Shown one piece after another: positions 48,341-57,685 of a DNA stretch of 64,000 nt (position 1 is its first letter; each line of letters opens with the position of its first letter). Under the pieces are notes generated by a model, which saw nothing but the letters and a program-made list of their open reading frames with translations, did not search any database and was not told where the DNA came from. Position numbers and translations under genes: made by a program. Origin of the DNA: an uncultured Synechococcus sp. GTDB taxonomy: Bacteria; Cyanobacteriota; Cyanobacteriia; PCC-6307; Cyanobiaceae. The stretch covers positions 1-64,000 of the forward strand of contig CASICK010000001.1 of assembly GCA_949373155.1 (NCBI GenBank), given 5' to 3'.

Positions 48341-49817
48341 TGGCAGCGTCTCGCGTTTTGTTTTGGCATCGCCGCGACCTGCGCTTGGCCGACAATCTCG
48401 GCCTGCAGGCGGCTGTGGCGATCAGCCCTGCGGTGACGGGCGTGTATGTGCTGGATCCAGCGCTGATTCACCCCCCGGAGTCGCTGCCACCCATGGCTCC
48501 GGCCCGCCTTTGGTTCCTTGTGGAAACCCTGCGCGAACTCCAGCAGCGCTGGCGTGAAGCTGGGAGTCGTTTGCTGGTGGTGGCTGGCGACCCGGTGCAG
48601 CTGCTGCCGCGGCTGGCGTCGCTGCTTGAGGTGCCTGTGGTGGTGTGGAGCCGTGATGTGGAGCCCTATGCACGGGAACGCGACCGTCAGGTGGCCAAAG
48701 CCCTGCAAGCGGATGGGCGCCAGGTGTTGGTGGACTGGGATCAGCTGCTGCTGGCACCAGATCTGATCAAAACCGGTGGTGGTGATCCTTATCGGGTGTA
48801 TGGACCTTTTTTGCGCAATTGGCGCGGACAGGTGGAGCGCAGTTCGCCAAGCACTGTGGACGCTCCGATGGCCTTGATCGATCTGGAGGCCGAGACGCTG
48901 GAGGCCGTCAGTGGCGGTGAGGGCGCTCTCGGCCGTTTGTGCGCTGAGGGTCAGCTGCAGCTGGAGCAGCTGCAGGCTGAGCATGGTTTTCGTGGCATGG
49001 ATCTCTGCCCAAGCCGCCCAGGAGAGGCCGCGGCTGCTGAGCAGCTGGCCACCTTTGCTGACGGAGCATTGCTGGCCTATGAACCCGATCGCAATTTCCC
49101 CGGGATACCAGGAACCTCGTATCTCAGTGCGGGCCTGAGTGTGGGAACGGTCAGCCCTCGCCAAGCCTGGTGTGCCGCCCAAGGCGCCAAGGAGATCTCC
49201 CGCAGCGATGAGCAACGGCAGGCGATCACGGTGTGGGAACAGGAACTCTGTTGGCGTGAGTTTTACCAGCAGGCCTTGTTCCATTTCCCTGAGCTAGCGG
49301 ATGGTCCATACCGCGAGCAGTGGCGGCGTTTCCCTTGGGAGAACAACAACACTGGTTTGACGCTTGGAAGGAAGGACAAACGGGGATGCCGATCATCGAT
49401 GCAGCGATGCGACAGCTCAACCAAAGCGGCTGGATGCACAACCGTTGCCGCATGATCGTGGCCTCCTTTCTTGTGAAGGATTTGATCTGTGATTGGCGCT
49501 GGGGCGAGCGCGCCTTCATGGAGCTGGAGGTGGATGGAGATTTGGCTGCCAATAACGGCGGCTGGCAATGGAGCGCTAGCAGTGGCATGGATCCCAAGCC
49601 GTTGCGGATCTTCAATCCGGCCACTCAGGCGTCGAAATTCGATGCCGAAGGCGAGTACATCCGTGAATGGGTGCCTGAATTGCGGCACGTCAACACCAAG
49701 GATTTGATCAGTGGTGAGATCGCTGCTTTAGAGCGCAGGGGTTATCCGGAGCTGCTGATCAATCACAAAGTGCAGCAGGCCAAGTTCAAGGCGCTTTACG
49801 CCACCATCCGCTCTTGA
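48340..49817 (+). CDS. phr: deoxyribodipyrimidine photolyase (frameshifted)
   Basis: A light-driven repair enzyme for cyclobutane pyrimidine dimers. N-terminal antenna domain [14 protein letters not shown] at 6-19; FAD-binding domain with [17 protein letters not shown] near 264-280, [34 protein letters not shown] and [23 protein letters not shown]. The frame breaks near 49352: FPWENNN then [12 protein letters not shown] in another frame; adding one C restores [16 protein letters not shown]. Probably a one-base deletion in the sequence. The 3' end overlaps the convergent aminotransferase by 22 bases. Confidence 0.95.
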
Positions 49818-51010
49818 CTCTGAGCAACGAGTTGTTCGCGCAACACCGCGATCACGCGTTCCTGTTGTTCAGGCGTTAACTCCGGGAAAATCGGCAGACT
49901 CAGCACCTCGCTGCACAGTTGATCAGTGATGGGAAGGTTGTCTTCAGCGTGCTTTTGGTCGTCGTAAGCCGGCTGGCGATGGATGGGGATGGGGTAATAG
50001 ATGATCGTGTTCACGCCTTGCTCTTGAAGGCTTTGCTTGAGCCAGTCGCGGCAACGACTGGTGGGCAGACCTAAGGGGCTAGCTGACTCGGAGCAGGTTT
50101 TGCCACAGGACGGCTGACTTTCTGGGCAAAGACGCACGCGCACCACAAACTGGTTCCAACCATGGCCAACGCTGGCCTCAGCGGCGGAATCGGGCAGCTC
50201 AACGCCGGGGAGGTCTTTGAGAGCTTCGAGGTAGCGCTTGGCAATCGCTGCGCGCTTCTCAACCCATTCGTTGAGGTGAGGCAGTTTGACGTTGAGAACA
50301 GCGGCCTGAATTGAGTCCAGGCGGCTGTTGTAGCCCAAGGCGGTGTGAAGGTAGCGACGTGGCATGCCGTGCACAGCGAGTTCACGCATGCGTTGCGCCA
50401 AATCATCGTCCTGGCAGGTCATGGCGCCGCCATCACCAGCAGCTCCGAGATTTTTCGTGGGGAAAAAGCTGAAGCAGCCCACATCTCCCCAACTGCCAAC
50501 GGGTTTGGAGTCCCAGCTGGCCCCGGTGGCCTGCGCGCAGTCTTCTACCACCTTCAGCCCATGGCGCTGGGCGATGTCCGTGATGCGCGCCATGTCCACC
50601 GGACGGCCAAATAGGTGGACGGGTAGGAGCACCTTGGTGGCGGGTGTGATCGCGGCTTCAATCAGATCGAGGTCGATCAGATAGGTCACAGGGTCCACGT
50701 CCACGAACACGGGCGTCGCTCCAACGGCACTGATCGCTTCAGCCGTTGCGAAGAAGCTGAAGGATGCGGTGATCACTTCATCGCCAGAGCCGATGCCTAG
50801 GCCTCGCAAGGCCAGCACCAAAGCATCAGTCCCGCTGTTGCAACCCACGGCATGGCGACAGTTCACGCTTGCTGCAAACGCGTCCTCAAATGTTTTTATC
50901 TCATTGCCACCGATGTATTGCCCACTACGTAATACCCGCAAGACGGCATCATCGAGCTCCGATCCAAGGTCGGAAAGCTGATCTGTGAGGCTGAACGGAG
51001 GCACCTGCAT
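49796..51010 (-). CDS. DegT/DnrJ/EryC1-type sugar aminotransferase
   Basis: A PLP enzyme of about 404 residues transferring an amino group to a keto-sugar nucleotide for surface or secondary glycans. It shows GNSGT-type phosphate binding ([10 protein letters not shown] near 57-66), EDCAQATGA, the lysine in [17 protein letters not shown] near 180-196, and [13 protein letters not shown] near 226-238. Its ATG at 51010 (MQVPPFSL) is preferred. No other glycan gene is adjacent, so the substrate is open; other parts of the pathway must be elsewhere. Confidence 0.9.
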   Translation of the reverse strand: MQVPPFSLTDQLSDLGSELDDAVLRVLRSGQYIGGNEIKTFEDAFAASVNCRHAVGCNSGTDALVLALRGLGIGSGDEVITASFSFFATAEAISAVGATPVFVDVDPVTYLIDLDLIEAAITPATKVLLPVHLFGRPVDMARITDIAQRHGLKVVEDCAQATGASWDSKPVGSWGDVGCFSFFPTKNLGAAGDGGAMTCQDDDLAQRMRELAVHGMPRRYLHTALGYNSRLDSIQAAVLNVKLPHLNEWVEKRAAIAKRYLEALKDLPGVELPDSAAEASVGHGWNQFVVRVRLCPESQPSCGKTCSESASPLGLPTSRCRDWLKQSLQEQGVNTIIYYPIPIHRQPAYDDQKHAEDNLPITDQLCSEVLSLPIFPELTPEQQERVIAVLREQLVAQSQERMVA

Positions 51011-51020
51011 GGCGGGCACC

Positions 51021-51638
51021 TTAAGTCGACTGGCCGAACCATGGGGGTTCTTGGCCCGGTTCCCACTTGATGTTGCAGCCCACCGAAGGCAGCTGCGTCT
51101 CGCTTACAGGAGTTCCAGCCAAGAGATTTGTGAGGGCAGCCCGTAGGTCAGCACCGTCGAGAGGCTGGTCGTTCCCTGGCCGACTCGCATCGAGTTGGCC
51201 TCGATAGCGAAGGGTTTGCGTGCCATCGTCATCGGGTGCGAAGGCATAGAACTCAGGGGTGCAGGCCCCCCGCAGGTCTTTGGCCAGCGTTTGCTGCTCA
51301 TCCAGGAGATAGGGGAAGCGCCAACCCTGCTGATCGGCTTGTTGACGCAGCCCCTCACGACCGTCTTGCGGATGGGTGGTGAGGCTATTGCTGGAGATGG
51401 CGAGCAGGGTCATCTGGTGACTGAAATCAGCCTCCAAACGGCTGATCTCTGGCTCCACATGTTTCACGAAGGGGCAATGAGCACAGATCAACATCACCAA
51501 CAAAGGGCGTCCTGGCAGATCCCCGCTACTCACCACATCATCCAGCGAGGACCAGGGCGCATGCCCCGACACCAAGGGCAGTGAAAATTGAGGCAGAGGA
51601 TGCTGAAGAGGAAGCATCGTGGATGGAGTCAGGACCAT
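51021..51638 (-). CDS. thioredoxin-fold redoxin (AhpC/TSA-like)
   Basis: A 205-residue protein of the redoxin/thioredoxin superfamily. The active-site segment LICAHCPFVKH near 50-60 is the family's C-x-x-C, and later RGACTPEFYAF carries the cis-proline segment. It probably reduces peroxides or disulfides; physiological partner unknown. The stop lies ten bases upstream of the aminotransferase start, so both can be in one transcript. Confidence 0.85.
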   Translation of the reverse strand: MVLTPSTMLPLQHPLPQFSLPLVSGHAPWSSLDDVVSSGDLPGRPLLVMLICAHCPFVKHVEPEISRLEADFSHQMTLLAISSNSLTTHPQDGREGLRQQADQQGWRFPYLLDEQQTLAKDLRGACTPEFYAFAPDDDGTQTLRYRGQLDASRPGNDQPLDGADLRAALTNLLAGTPVSETQLPSVGCNIKWEPGQEPPWFGQST

Positions 51639-51708
51639 GGCTTCAAGCGATGGTGGATCACGCCATCCTGGGCCGGTCAGAATGAGCTGTCAAAGAGGGA
51701 TCTATTTG

Positions 51709-52212
51709 ATGGTGCGGGTGCTGACAATGGTGGTCATGGCAGGACTGTTGAGCGCCTGCGCGCAGAAGAAAGCAATCACCTGGAACGTCTTTCCCCTGCA
51801 GCGCAACACGCCCCACGACGGGCTCGCTGTTGTCAGTCAGCCCGATGGCTATGGGGTTCATCTGTACTTAGAAACCGACACCAGTGATCCAGCCGTCTGT
51901 TCACCGCGCTGGCTTCCAGACCCGGCACGATTATTCAATGGCAATGGCAGTGCTCCGTTTAGTTCGGGCTTGGCGCCCCGCTCAGAGTTTCTTGCAGCAG
52001 TGAATCGGAGAGAGGTTCGTAACACCTTGAAGCGAGAGCTCGAGGCGTTGTGCAAGCTCCGAGCTCCTAAGGCGCGTTGGCAATGGCTGGAGCCACCGTT
52101 GAAGCCATCAGAGCTGACACCTGTGAGCCTCCCGGCCTTGGAGTACCCAGACCTTCTTACCGATCCTGTTGAGGAACAAGAGCGCCAGGACAAGCTTTTG
52201 GAGGATGACTAA
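51709..52212 (+). CDS. predicted lipoprotein, unknown function
   Basis: From the ATG at 51709 the product begins MVRVLTMVVMAGLLSACAQ, a clear lipoprotein signal with Cys17 after the lipobox LLSA. The remaining 150 residues are soluble with an acidic C-terminus. No family recognised. A longer frame from 51619 would hide the signal and is rejected. It is divergent from the redoxin gene and its 3' end overlaps the convergent split-photolyase gene by four bases. Confidence 0.75.
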   Translation: MVRVLTMVVMAGLLSACAQKKAITWNVFPLQRNTPHDGLAVVSQPDGYGVHLYLETDTSDPAVCSPRWLPDPARLFNGNGSAPFSSGLAPRSEFLAAVNRREVRNTLKRELEALCKLRAPKARWQWLEPPLKPSELTPVSLPALEYPDLLTDPVEEQERQDKLLEDD

Positions 52213-52640
52213 AACCTCTCCCAGACCACAGCTTCGGCCTCTCGCCAGTAGCGGCTAAATCGCCCCAACCGGGGTGGTTTGTGTAATTCGACAAAGGGAT
52301 CCGGATCGAGCATCCAGAGGGGAAGTTCCCGGTCAATGGTCGCAGCGATGCGTTGGAGACGGGGATCCACCGCGGTGCTGGAGATCACAGCATCGGCGCC
52401 GTGGCGTTGCGCAAAACGCAACACTTCAGCCGCTACATCGCCACGCCGGAGAGTGAGCGGAAGGCTAAGGGCGGATTCGTACAAAAAGCCGATGCGTTTG
52501 CGGCTGATGGCCTGGTCTTGAATCCAGGCGTCGTCGAACACGAACAGACCTGGTGCGTTGGGGTAGTCCTGAAGAGCGGGGTTGGCTGGTCCCAGGGCTT
52601 CTTCATGCACCCAGAGGATTGGTTTGCGTGGGTCCATCAA
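52209..52640 (-). CDS. stand-alone photolyase-like antenna domain
   Basis: A 143-residue protein matching only the N-terminal alpha/beta domain of photolyases: LWVHEEALGPANPAL (9-23) takes the place of the usual W-x-R-R-D-L-R-x-x-D-N-P-A-L. FVFDDAW near 33-39, RIGFLYESALSLPLTLRRGD near 50-69 and a following VISSTAVDP strand keep the fold pattern. The FAD-binding half is encoded separately, just upstream, with a four-base ATGA overlap. I infer that the two products form one flavoprotein. Confidence 0.75.
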   Translation of the reverse strand: MMDPRKPILWVHEEALGPANPALQDYPNAPGLFVFDDAWIQDQAISRKRIGFLYESALSLPLTLRRGDVAAEVLRFAQRHGADAVISSTAVDPRLQRIAATIDRELPLWMLDPDPFVELHKPPRLGRFSRYWREAEAVVWERF

Positions 52641-53572
52641 AATCGCTGGGTACTGGGCTTTGAGTTGGGGCGTTGACTCGAGCGGGAGCTGGACCGGGAT
52701 GAGCGACGCGCGGTCCCTTCACGGATGGATGGCTGAACCTTGAACAGCTGTTCTTCCAACTGCTCGTAACTGCGATCAAACGGGCAGGATTCGTTGCTTG
52801 GACACTCCTGGCAATAAAGCCCGTTGCTATAGCGCTCGAGGTTTTGGCGATTGAAGAAATAGGGCTTGTGACTGAAGCTGCTGGCCACCCACTGCCAGCT
52901 GAGGTGGTTGCTGGCGGGGTCGCCATCCAGAAGGTGCTCGAGGAACCAGTCAGCACCGGCACGCCAGTGCACCCGTCTCCAGTGCACGAGGTAGGCCGCC
53001 ATCCACATCCGCGCGTGGTTATGCAGCCATCCATGGGTAACTAGTTCGTTCCTGAAGCCGTCCATGCAGGCAAGTTGTGTTCGTCCGTCCCGGATGTCAT
53101 CGGGGAGATCCTGCTGATACTCACTGGCGGCATGGCCGGTTTTGTGATCTTCCTGATCGTCATAAATACGATCGCCGAGATCAAGCCACATCCGCTGCCA
53201 GAAATCGCGCCATCCCAGTTCATTGATCAGTTTTCCGCCATCGTTCCTTCCTTGGTTGGTGTGTTTCAGCTGTGAGAAGACGGCATCTCGCACTTCCGCA
53301 AGCGTGAGAATTCCGTGGCGGATGTAGGGGGAAAGGCGTGTGACCGAACCGTTGAGGTGGTTGCGACTGCTGCCATAGCGCTTGACATCCATCGCACTGA
53401 GCTGCCGTTCAGCAGCAGCCCGACCGCCTGCGATCGGACTGAGTTCCCCTGATGCGTTTGGAAATACTTGCGCTAACAGAGAATTCAGCGCCGTGCGCTC
53501 TGGCAAATCTCGGGGCAGATCTGTGGATTCGCTCGGCCAACTGAGCGGCGCAGCGTGCGGCAGCTTGGTCAC
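52637..53572 (-). CDS. stand-alone photolyase FAD domain, likely Fe-S type
   Basis: A 311-residue protein equal to the C-terminal FAD-binding domain of photolyases/cryptochromes: GGRAAAERQL near 49-58, LSPYIRHGILTLAEVR near 80-95, ELGWRDFWQRMW near 118-129, HGWLHNHARMWMAAY near 180-194, and SNHLSWQWVASSFSHKPYFF near 221-240. Four cysteines (169, 254, 257, 263; YCQECPSNESCPF) have a spacing close to that I recall for the [4Fe-4S] cluster of bacterial Fe-S cryptochromes such as PhrB. The last 25 residues are a Ser/Arg-rich tail. Function may be 6-4 repair or signalling; undetermined. Confidence 0.85.
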   Translation of the reverse strand: MTKLPHAAPLSWPSESTDLPRDLPERTALNSLLAQVFPNASGELSPIAGGRAAAERQLSAMDVKRYGSSRNHLNGSVTRLSPYIRHGILTLAEVRDAVFSQLKHTNQGRNDGGKLINELGWRDFWQRMWLDLGDRIYDDQEDHKTGHAASEYQQDLPDDIRDGRTQLACMDGFRNELVTHGWLHNHARMWMAAYLVHWRRVHWRAGADWFLEHLLDGDPASNHLSWQWVASSFSHKPYFFNRQNLERYSNGLYCQECPSNESCPFDRSYEQLEEQLFKVQPSIREGTARRSSRSSSRSSQRPNSKPSTQRF

Positions 53573-53682
53573 CGGTGCATGTCAATAAAAACACCACACC
53601 ATGCTGACGATGTGTCGTTGTGAGCGTGAGTGCCCCGGCATGGGAGAGAATCGCTCGAATAACCACTCCGGGGTGCGGCCTG

Positions 53683-54465
53683 ATGCTTCTTGATCTCACT
53701 GGTAAGAAGATCCTTGTTACTGGCATCGCCAACAACCGCTCCATTGCCTGGGGCATCGCGCAACAGCTCAATGCGGCTGGAGCCGAGCTTGGGATCACCT
53801 ATCTGCCTGATGAGAAGGGTCGATTTGAAACCAAGGTTCGTGAGCTCACGGCTCCGTTAGAGCCGTCGTTGTTTTTGCCTCTCAATGTTCAGGATGCCGC
53901 TCAGATGGAGACGGTGTTCGCTGAAATCAAAGACAAGTGGGGGCAGCTTGATGGCCTCGTGCACTGTCTGGCTTTTGCGGGGAAAGAAGAACTGGTGGGC
54001 GACTTCAGTGCCACCACGGCTGAGGGTTTTGCCCGTGCTTTAGAGATCAGCGCCTATTCCCTTGCTCCTCTTTGCCGTCACGCGAAGCCGTTGTTCAGCG
54101 AGAAAGCGGGGGTGGTGACCTTGACCTATCTCGGTGCTGAGCGGGCGATCCCCAACTACAACGTGATGGGTGTGGCCAAGGCGGCTCTGGAAGCCTCCGT
54201 TCGCTATCTCTCCGCTGAGCTTGGACCGGAAAAGCAGGTGCGAGTGAATGCGATCAGTGCTGGACCGATCCGCACGCTGGCGAGCTCTGCAATCGGGGGG
54301 ATCCTCGACATGATTCACAACGTGGAGGAAAAGGCACCACTGCGCCGTACGGTCACTCAAAACGAAGTAGGGAACACAGCTGCCTTCCTACTCAGTGATT
54401 TGTCGAGTGGCATTTCTGGCCAAACCATTTACGTGGATGCTGGTTATTGCATCAACGGCATGTGA
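53683..54465 (+). CDS. fabI: enoyl-ACP reductase FabI
   Basis: NADH-dependent reduction of trans-2-enoyl-ACP, last step of each fatty-acid elongation cycle. The ATG at 53683 gives MLLDLTGKKILVTGIANN. The cofactor motif GIANNRSIAWGIAQQL, YLGAERAIPNYNVMGVAKAALE with the Y-x6-K active site, and the C-terminal SGISGQTIYVDAGY are standard. About 260 residues. It is followed by, and overlaps, the bestrophin-like gene. Confidence 0.96.
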   Translation: MLLDLTGKKILVTGIANNRSIAWGIAQQLNAAGAELGITYLPDEKGRFETKVRELTAPLEPSLFLPLNVQDAAQMETVFAEIKDKWGQLDGLVHCLAFAGKEELVGDFSATTAEGFARALEISAYSLAPLCRHAKPLFSEKAGVVTLTYLGAERAIPNYNVMGVAKAALEASVRYLSAELGPEKQVRVNAISAGPIRTLASSAIGGILDMIHNVEEKAPLRRTVTQNEVGNTAAFLLSDLSSGISGQTIYVDAGYCINGM

Positions 54466-55361
54466 TTCGGCCGCGCGGATGTCTTGATTACCTGCAGCTC
54501 TCCTGGTGGTTGATCAGACGCCAGGGCAGCAGTTTGCTGCTGGCAACGTTGTTATGTGTGCTCAGTCTCCCTTTGAACGCAACGATTGCCAGGACGTTGC
54601 TTCCGGAGACGTTGGTGCAGGTTCTTGGCCTGCTTCTCAGCCTTTTCCTTGGTTTCCGATATAGCCAGGCATACAACCGCTGGTGGGAAGCGCGTGTGCT
54701 CTGGGGGGCACTGGTCAATCAAAGTCGCAATTGGCGTGATTTGCTCACGCGTGTGTTGTCTCGCCAGTTGCCGCTGTCGCTGAGGCGTCGTCTTCTGCAG
54801 CAGGTGGTGCTGCTGATGTGGTGCCTGAATGCTGAGTTGCGCGGTTCTGATCGCGAAGCGGTGGTGCTGGCTCCACAAGCCCGTGAGCTTGCTCTGAAGC
54901 TCGGATTCCAAAATCCATGCGTTCAACTCCTGCTTCAGCAAATGGCAAAGGAGCAGTTCAAGCTGCATAGAGATGGTTGGTTGAACAGCGTTGAAAGCCG
55001 TGAATTTGGACGCGTGCAGCAGGGAATCACCAATGCGCTTGGGGGTTTGGAACGAATCCGTCACCAGCCCCTACCTGCGTCATCCACCTTTTTCATCCGG
55101 GCGTTGACATGGGTCTATGGCTATTTGGTGTTCCTCAAGCTGGATGCCATTGGCCCCAGCACTTCAGCGCTCGTGGGATGGCTGTTGTTTCTCGTTTTTC
55201 TAATGGCTGAGCGGATCGGCACCTTCCTCGAGGATCCGTTCGTTGATGCCCGCTTCGCCTTGCCCATGGATCGGTTATGTGCCCTGATCAGTCTCGATCT
55301 TCTGGGGGCCTTCGACCCACAAGCCCAACCTTCCCCCACAAAGGGCCCCTGGCTGCGCTGA
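54462..55361 (+). CDS. bestrophin-like anion channel family protein
   Basis: About 299 residues with two N-terminal helices (near 20-65), the conserved LGFRYSQAYNRWWEARVLWG near 66-85, and two late helices (around 215-255). The family includes the bestrophin-like bicarbonate and chloride channels of thylakoids. The GTG at 54462 overlaps the fabI stop (GTGA). Function here could be anion flow across an internal or plasma membrane; not proven. Confidence 0.88.
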   Translation: MIRPRGCLDYLQLSWWLIRRQGSSLLLATLLCVLSLPLNATIARTLLPETLVQVLGLLLSLFLGFRYSQAYNRWWEARVLWGALVNQSRNWRDLLTRVLSRQLPLSLRRRLLQQVVLLMWCLNAELRGSDREAVVLAPQARELALKLGFQNPCVQLLLQQMAKEQFKLHRDGWLNSVESREFGRVQQGITNALGGLERIRHQPLPASSTFFIRALTWVYGYLVFLKLDAIGPSTSALVGWLLFLVFLMAERIGTFLEDPFVDARFALPMDRLCALISLDLLGAFDPQAQPSPTKGPWLR

Positions 55362-55415
55362 ACGTGATTCGCGATGATCTAGTTAGTCACGGGGCGTCGA
55401 GCGGCGCCGGAAAGC

Positions 55416-56021
55416 ATGCGCACTGGGGAGATTCAACGCGTTACAGGCGAGACCAATGTCAGCGTGCGGCTCGGGCTTGACGGCAGCGGACGCTGTCAGG
55501 CCAGCACAGGTGTGGCTTTTCTCGATCACATGCTTCACCAGATCAGCAGCCATGGCCTGATCGACTTGGAGATCACGGCAAGTGGCGATACACATATCGA
55601 TGACCATCACACCAATGAGGACGTTGGGATTGCCTTTGGTCAGGCTCTCTCGAAGGCCCTGGGTGATCGGCGTGGGATCTACCGCTTTGGCCACTTTGTG
55701 GCACCGCTGGATGAGGCGTTGGTGCAGGTGGTTCTGGATTGCTCCGGACGCCCCCATCTCAGTTGGGGACTCACGATCCCAATGCAGAAGATCGGGACCT
55801 ATGACACTGAACTGGTCAAAGAGTTTTTTGTGGCTGTTGTTAATAATTCAGGCCTCACCCTTCACATTCGCCAGTTGGATGGGGTGAACTCCCATCACAT
55901 CGTTGAGGCCTGCTTCAAGGCCTTCGCAAGGGCGCTGCGGATGGCGACTGAGATTGACCCTCGCCGGTCTGGATCGGTGCCCAGCAGCAAGGGGGTGTTG
56001 GAGCAAGCCGGTGGCGCCTAG
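55416..56021 (+). CDS. hisB: imidazoleglycerol-phosphate dehydratase
   Basis: Dehydrates imidazole glycerol phosphate in histidine synthesis. A 201-residue monofunctional enzyme with [13 protein letters not shown] near 35-47, [21 protein letters not shown] near 58-78, and [16 protein letters not shown] near 158-173, supplying the manganese-binding histidines and glutamates. The fused phosphatase of enteric HisB is absent, as expected in cyanobacteria. Confidence 0.97.
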   Translation: MRTGEIQRVTGETNVSVRLGLDGSGRCQASTGVAFLDHMLHQISSHGLIDLEITASGDTHIDDHHTNEDVGIAFGQALSKALGDRRGIYRFGHFVAPLDEALVQVVLDCSGRPHLSWGLTIPMQKIGTYDTELVKEFFVAVVNNSGLTLHIRQLDGVNSHHIVEACFKAFARALRMATEIDPRRSGSVPSSKGVLEQAGGA

Positions 56022-56076
56022 CCAACGGATCGTCTCCTAAGGCCACGCTTCATGGTCTGTTACGAGAGGATGGTGA

Positions 56077-57582
56077 TTGACTCTGGGTAGCCCAGTGACC
56101 GTTGCACCCACCTCTGCTCGTTTTAACCGCTCGGAATGGTCCAGTGCCTTCCGCAACGTGGACGAAGAACTCACGGATGTGGCTTTAAAGCCAGTGCGTG
56201 GCGAGGTGCCAGATGCGTTGCGCGGTTCGCTGTATCGCAATGGACCTGGCCGTTTGGAACGGGATGGTCAGCGTGTGCATCATCCGTTCGATGGTGATGG
56301 AATGATCACAGCCCTGCGCTTTGATGCGGAAGGCGTGCATTGCAGCAACCGCTTTGTTCGCACCAGTGGCTGGATAGCTGAGGAGGCTGCAGGAAAGGTG
56401 CTGTTCCGCGGTGTTTTTGGGAGCCAAAAACCAGGGGGTCCGCTGGCGAATGCCTTTGATCTCCGGCTCAAAAATATTGCCAACACCAGCGTGGTTCGCC
56501 TTGGAGATGATCTGTTGGCTTTGTGGGAAGCCGCTGAGCCCCACGCCTTAGATCCCCAGACCCTGGAGACAAAAGGCATCTCTCTTCTTGGTGGGGTGCT
56601 CAAGAAAGGTGAGGCGTTTAGTGCTCACCCCCGTTTCGACCCTGGCCATCACGGTGATGCACGGATGGTGACCTTCGGAGTGAAAACCGGTCCTCGCAGC
56701 ACGGTTCGCTTGATGGAATTTGCAACCGCAGACAATGCTGCGGCTGGAATTCGAGCCGGTGATCTGCTCAGTGATCGCCGGGATTCGTTTGCCGGCTTCG
56801 CCTTCCTGCATGACTTCGCCATCACGCCGAATTGGGCGGTGTTTCTGCAAAATGCGATCAATTTCAATCCGCTCCCTTTTGTGCTCGGACAAAAAGGAGC
56901 GGCTCAATGCCTCACGTCCAACCCCAATGGCAAAGCCAAATTCTGGTTGATCCCCAGAGATAGTGGTGTTTTCGCTGGTCAGGAACCACGGGTCATCGAT
57001 GCCCCCGATGGCTTCGTGTTCCATCACCTCAATGCCTGGGAAGACGATGGAGAGGTGGTCGTAGAGAGCATTTATTACAGCGACTTTCCATCGATCGGTC
57101 CGGATCAGGATTTCGCTGATGTGAACTTCGACCTCATTCCCGAGGGCTTGCTCGAGCAATGCCGCATCAATCTTGATTCCGAGTCGATCAAAACCACCCG
57201 TCTCAGTGAGCGCTGTTGTGAGTTCGCCATGGTGAACCCCAAACAGCAGGGCCTTCCTTGCCGCTTTGCCTGGATGGCGGCCGCGGCGCGAGAACAGGGG
57301 AATGATCCTTTGCAGGTGATTAAAAAACTCGATCTTCAAACCGGCGAACGGCACTTTTGGAGTGCAGCCCCCTCTGGCTTCGTCAGCGAACCGTTGATGG
57401 TCCCGCGCCCAGGCGCTAGTGCAGAGGACGACGGCTGGGTGTTGGATCTTGTTTGGAATGGAGCGCGAAATGCGTCTGATCTGGTGATCCTCTCTGCTTC
57501 TGATCTCAAAGAAGTTGCCGTGCTGGAGCTCCCCCTAGCGATTCCCCACGGACTGCATGGCAGTTGGGTTGCGGAGTCCTGA
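56077..57582 (+). CDS. carotenoid cleavage oxygenase
   Basis: A non-heme iron dioxygenase of the RPE65/CCD/apocarotenoid oxygenase family, 501 residues. GSLYRNGPGRLERDG near 49-63, HHPFDGDGMITALRF near 67-81, HPRFDP near 188-193, FLHDFAITPNWAVFL near 243-257, VFHHLNAWEDDGEVVVES near 311-328, and the final histidine in PHGLHGSW near 489-496 give the four-histidine iron site. It probably cleaves carotenoids or apocarotenoids in the membrane. A TTG (56077) and GTG (56095) are candidate starts. A terminator follows at 57638. Confidence 0.93.
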   Translation: MTLGSPVTVAPTSARFNRSEWSSAFRNVDEELTDVALKPVRGEVPDALRGSLYRNGPGRLERDGQRVHHPFDGDGMITALRFDAEGVHCSNRFVRTSGWIAEEAAGKVLFRGVFGSQKPGGPLANAFDLRLKNIANTSVVRLGDDLLALWEAAEPHALDPQTLETKGISLLGGVLKKGEAFSAHPRFDPGHHGDARMVTFGVKTGPRSTVRLMEFATADNAAAGIRAGDLLSDRRDSFAGFAFLHDFAITPNWAVFLQNAINFNPLPFVLGQKGAAQCLTSNPNGKAKFWLIPRDSGVFAGQEPRVIDAPDGFVFHHLNAWEDDGEVVVESIYYSDFPSIGPDQDFADVNFDLIPEGLLEQCRINLDSESIKTTRLSERCCEFAMVNPKQQGLPCRFAWMAAAAREQGNDPLQVIKKLDLQTGERHFWSAAPSGFVSEPLMVPRPGASAEDDGWVLDLVWNGARNASDLVILSASDLKEVAVLELPLAIPHGLHGSWVAES

Positions 57583-57637
57583 ATCCGCTTGCTGAAAGGT
57601 CATGGTTAGACACATTTGAATGAAGTGTTGGTCGCTC

Positions 57638-57681
57638 TTTTGAGGCCTTCCCCGACAGGGTGGGACTCAAAAGGTTTTTTT
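57638..57681 (+). terminator. terminator of the carotenoid oxygenase gene
   Basis: Arms TTTTGAG (57638-57644) and CTCAAAA (57666-57672), with an inner CCC/GGG pairing, are followed by GGTTTTTTT. It ends four bases before the putative start of the next gene, so that gene needs its own promoter or a later start. Confidence 0.75.
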
Positions 57682-57685
57682 CTCC

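Noticed and set aside
48154..49284. 376-residue minus-strand frame across the Nudix and photolyase genes
   Set aside because: Antisense to two recognised genes, rich in His/Gln/Arg as expected of a shadow frame.
56548..57354. 268-residue minus-strand frame in the carotenoid oxygenase gene
   Set aside because: Antisense shadow with no motif; the plus-strand protein has the four-histidine site.
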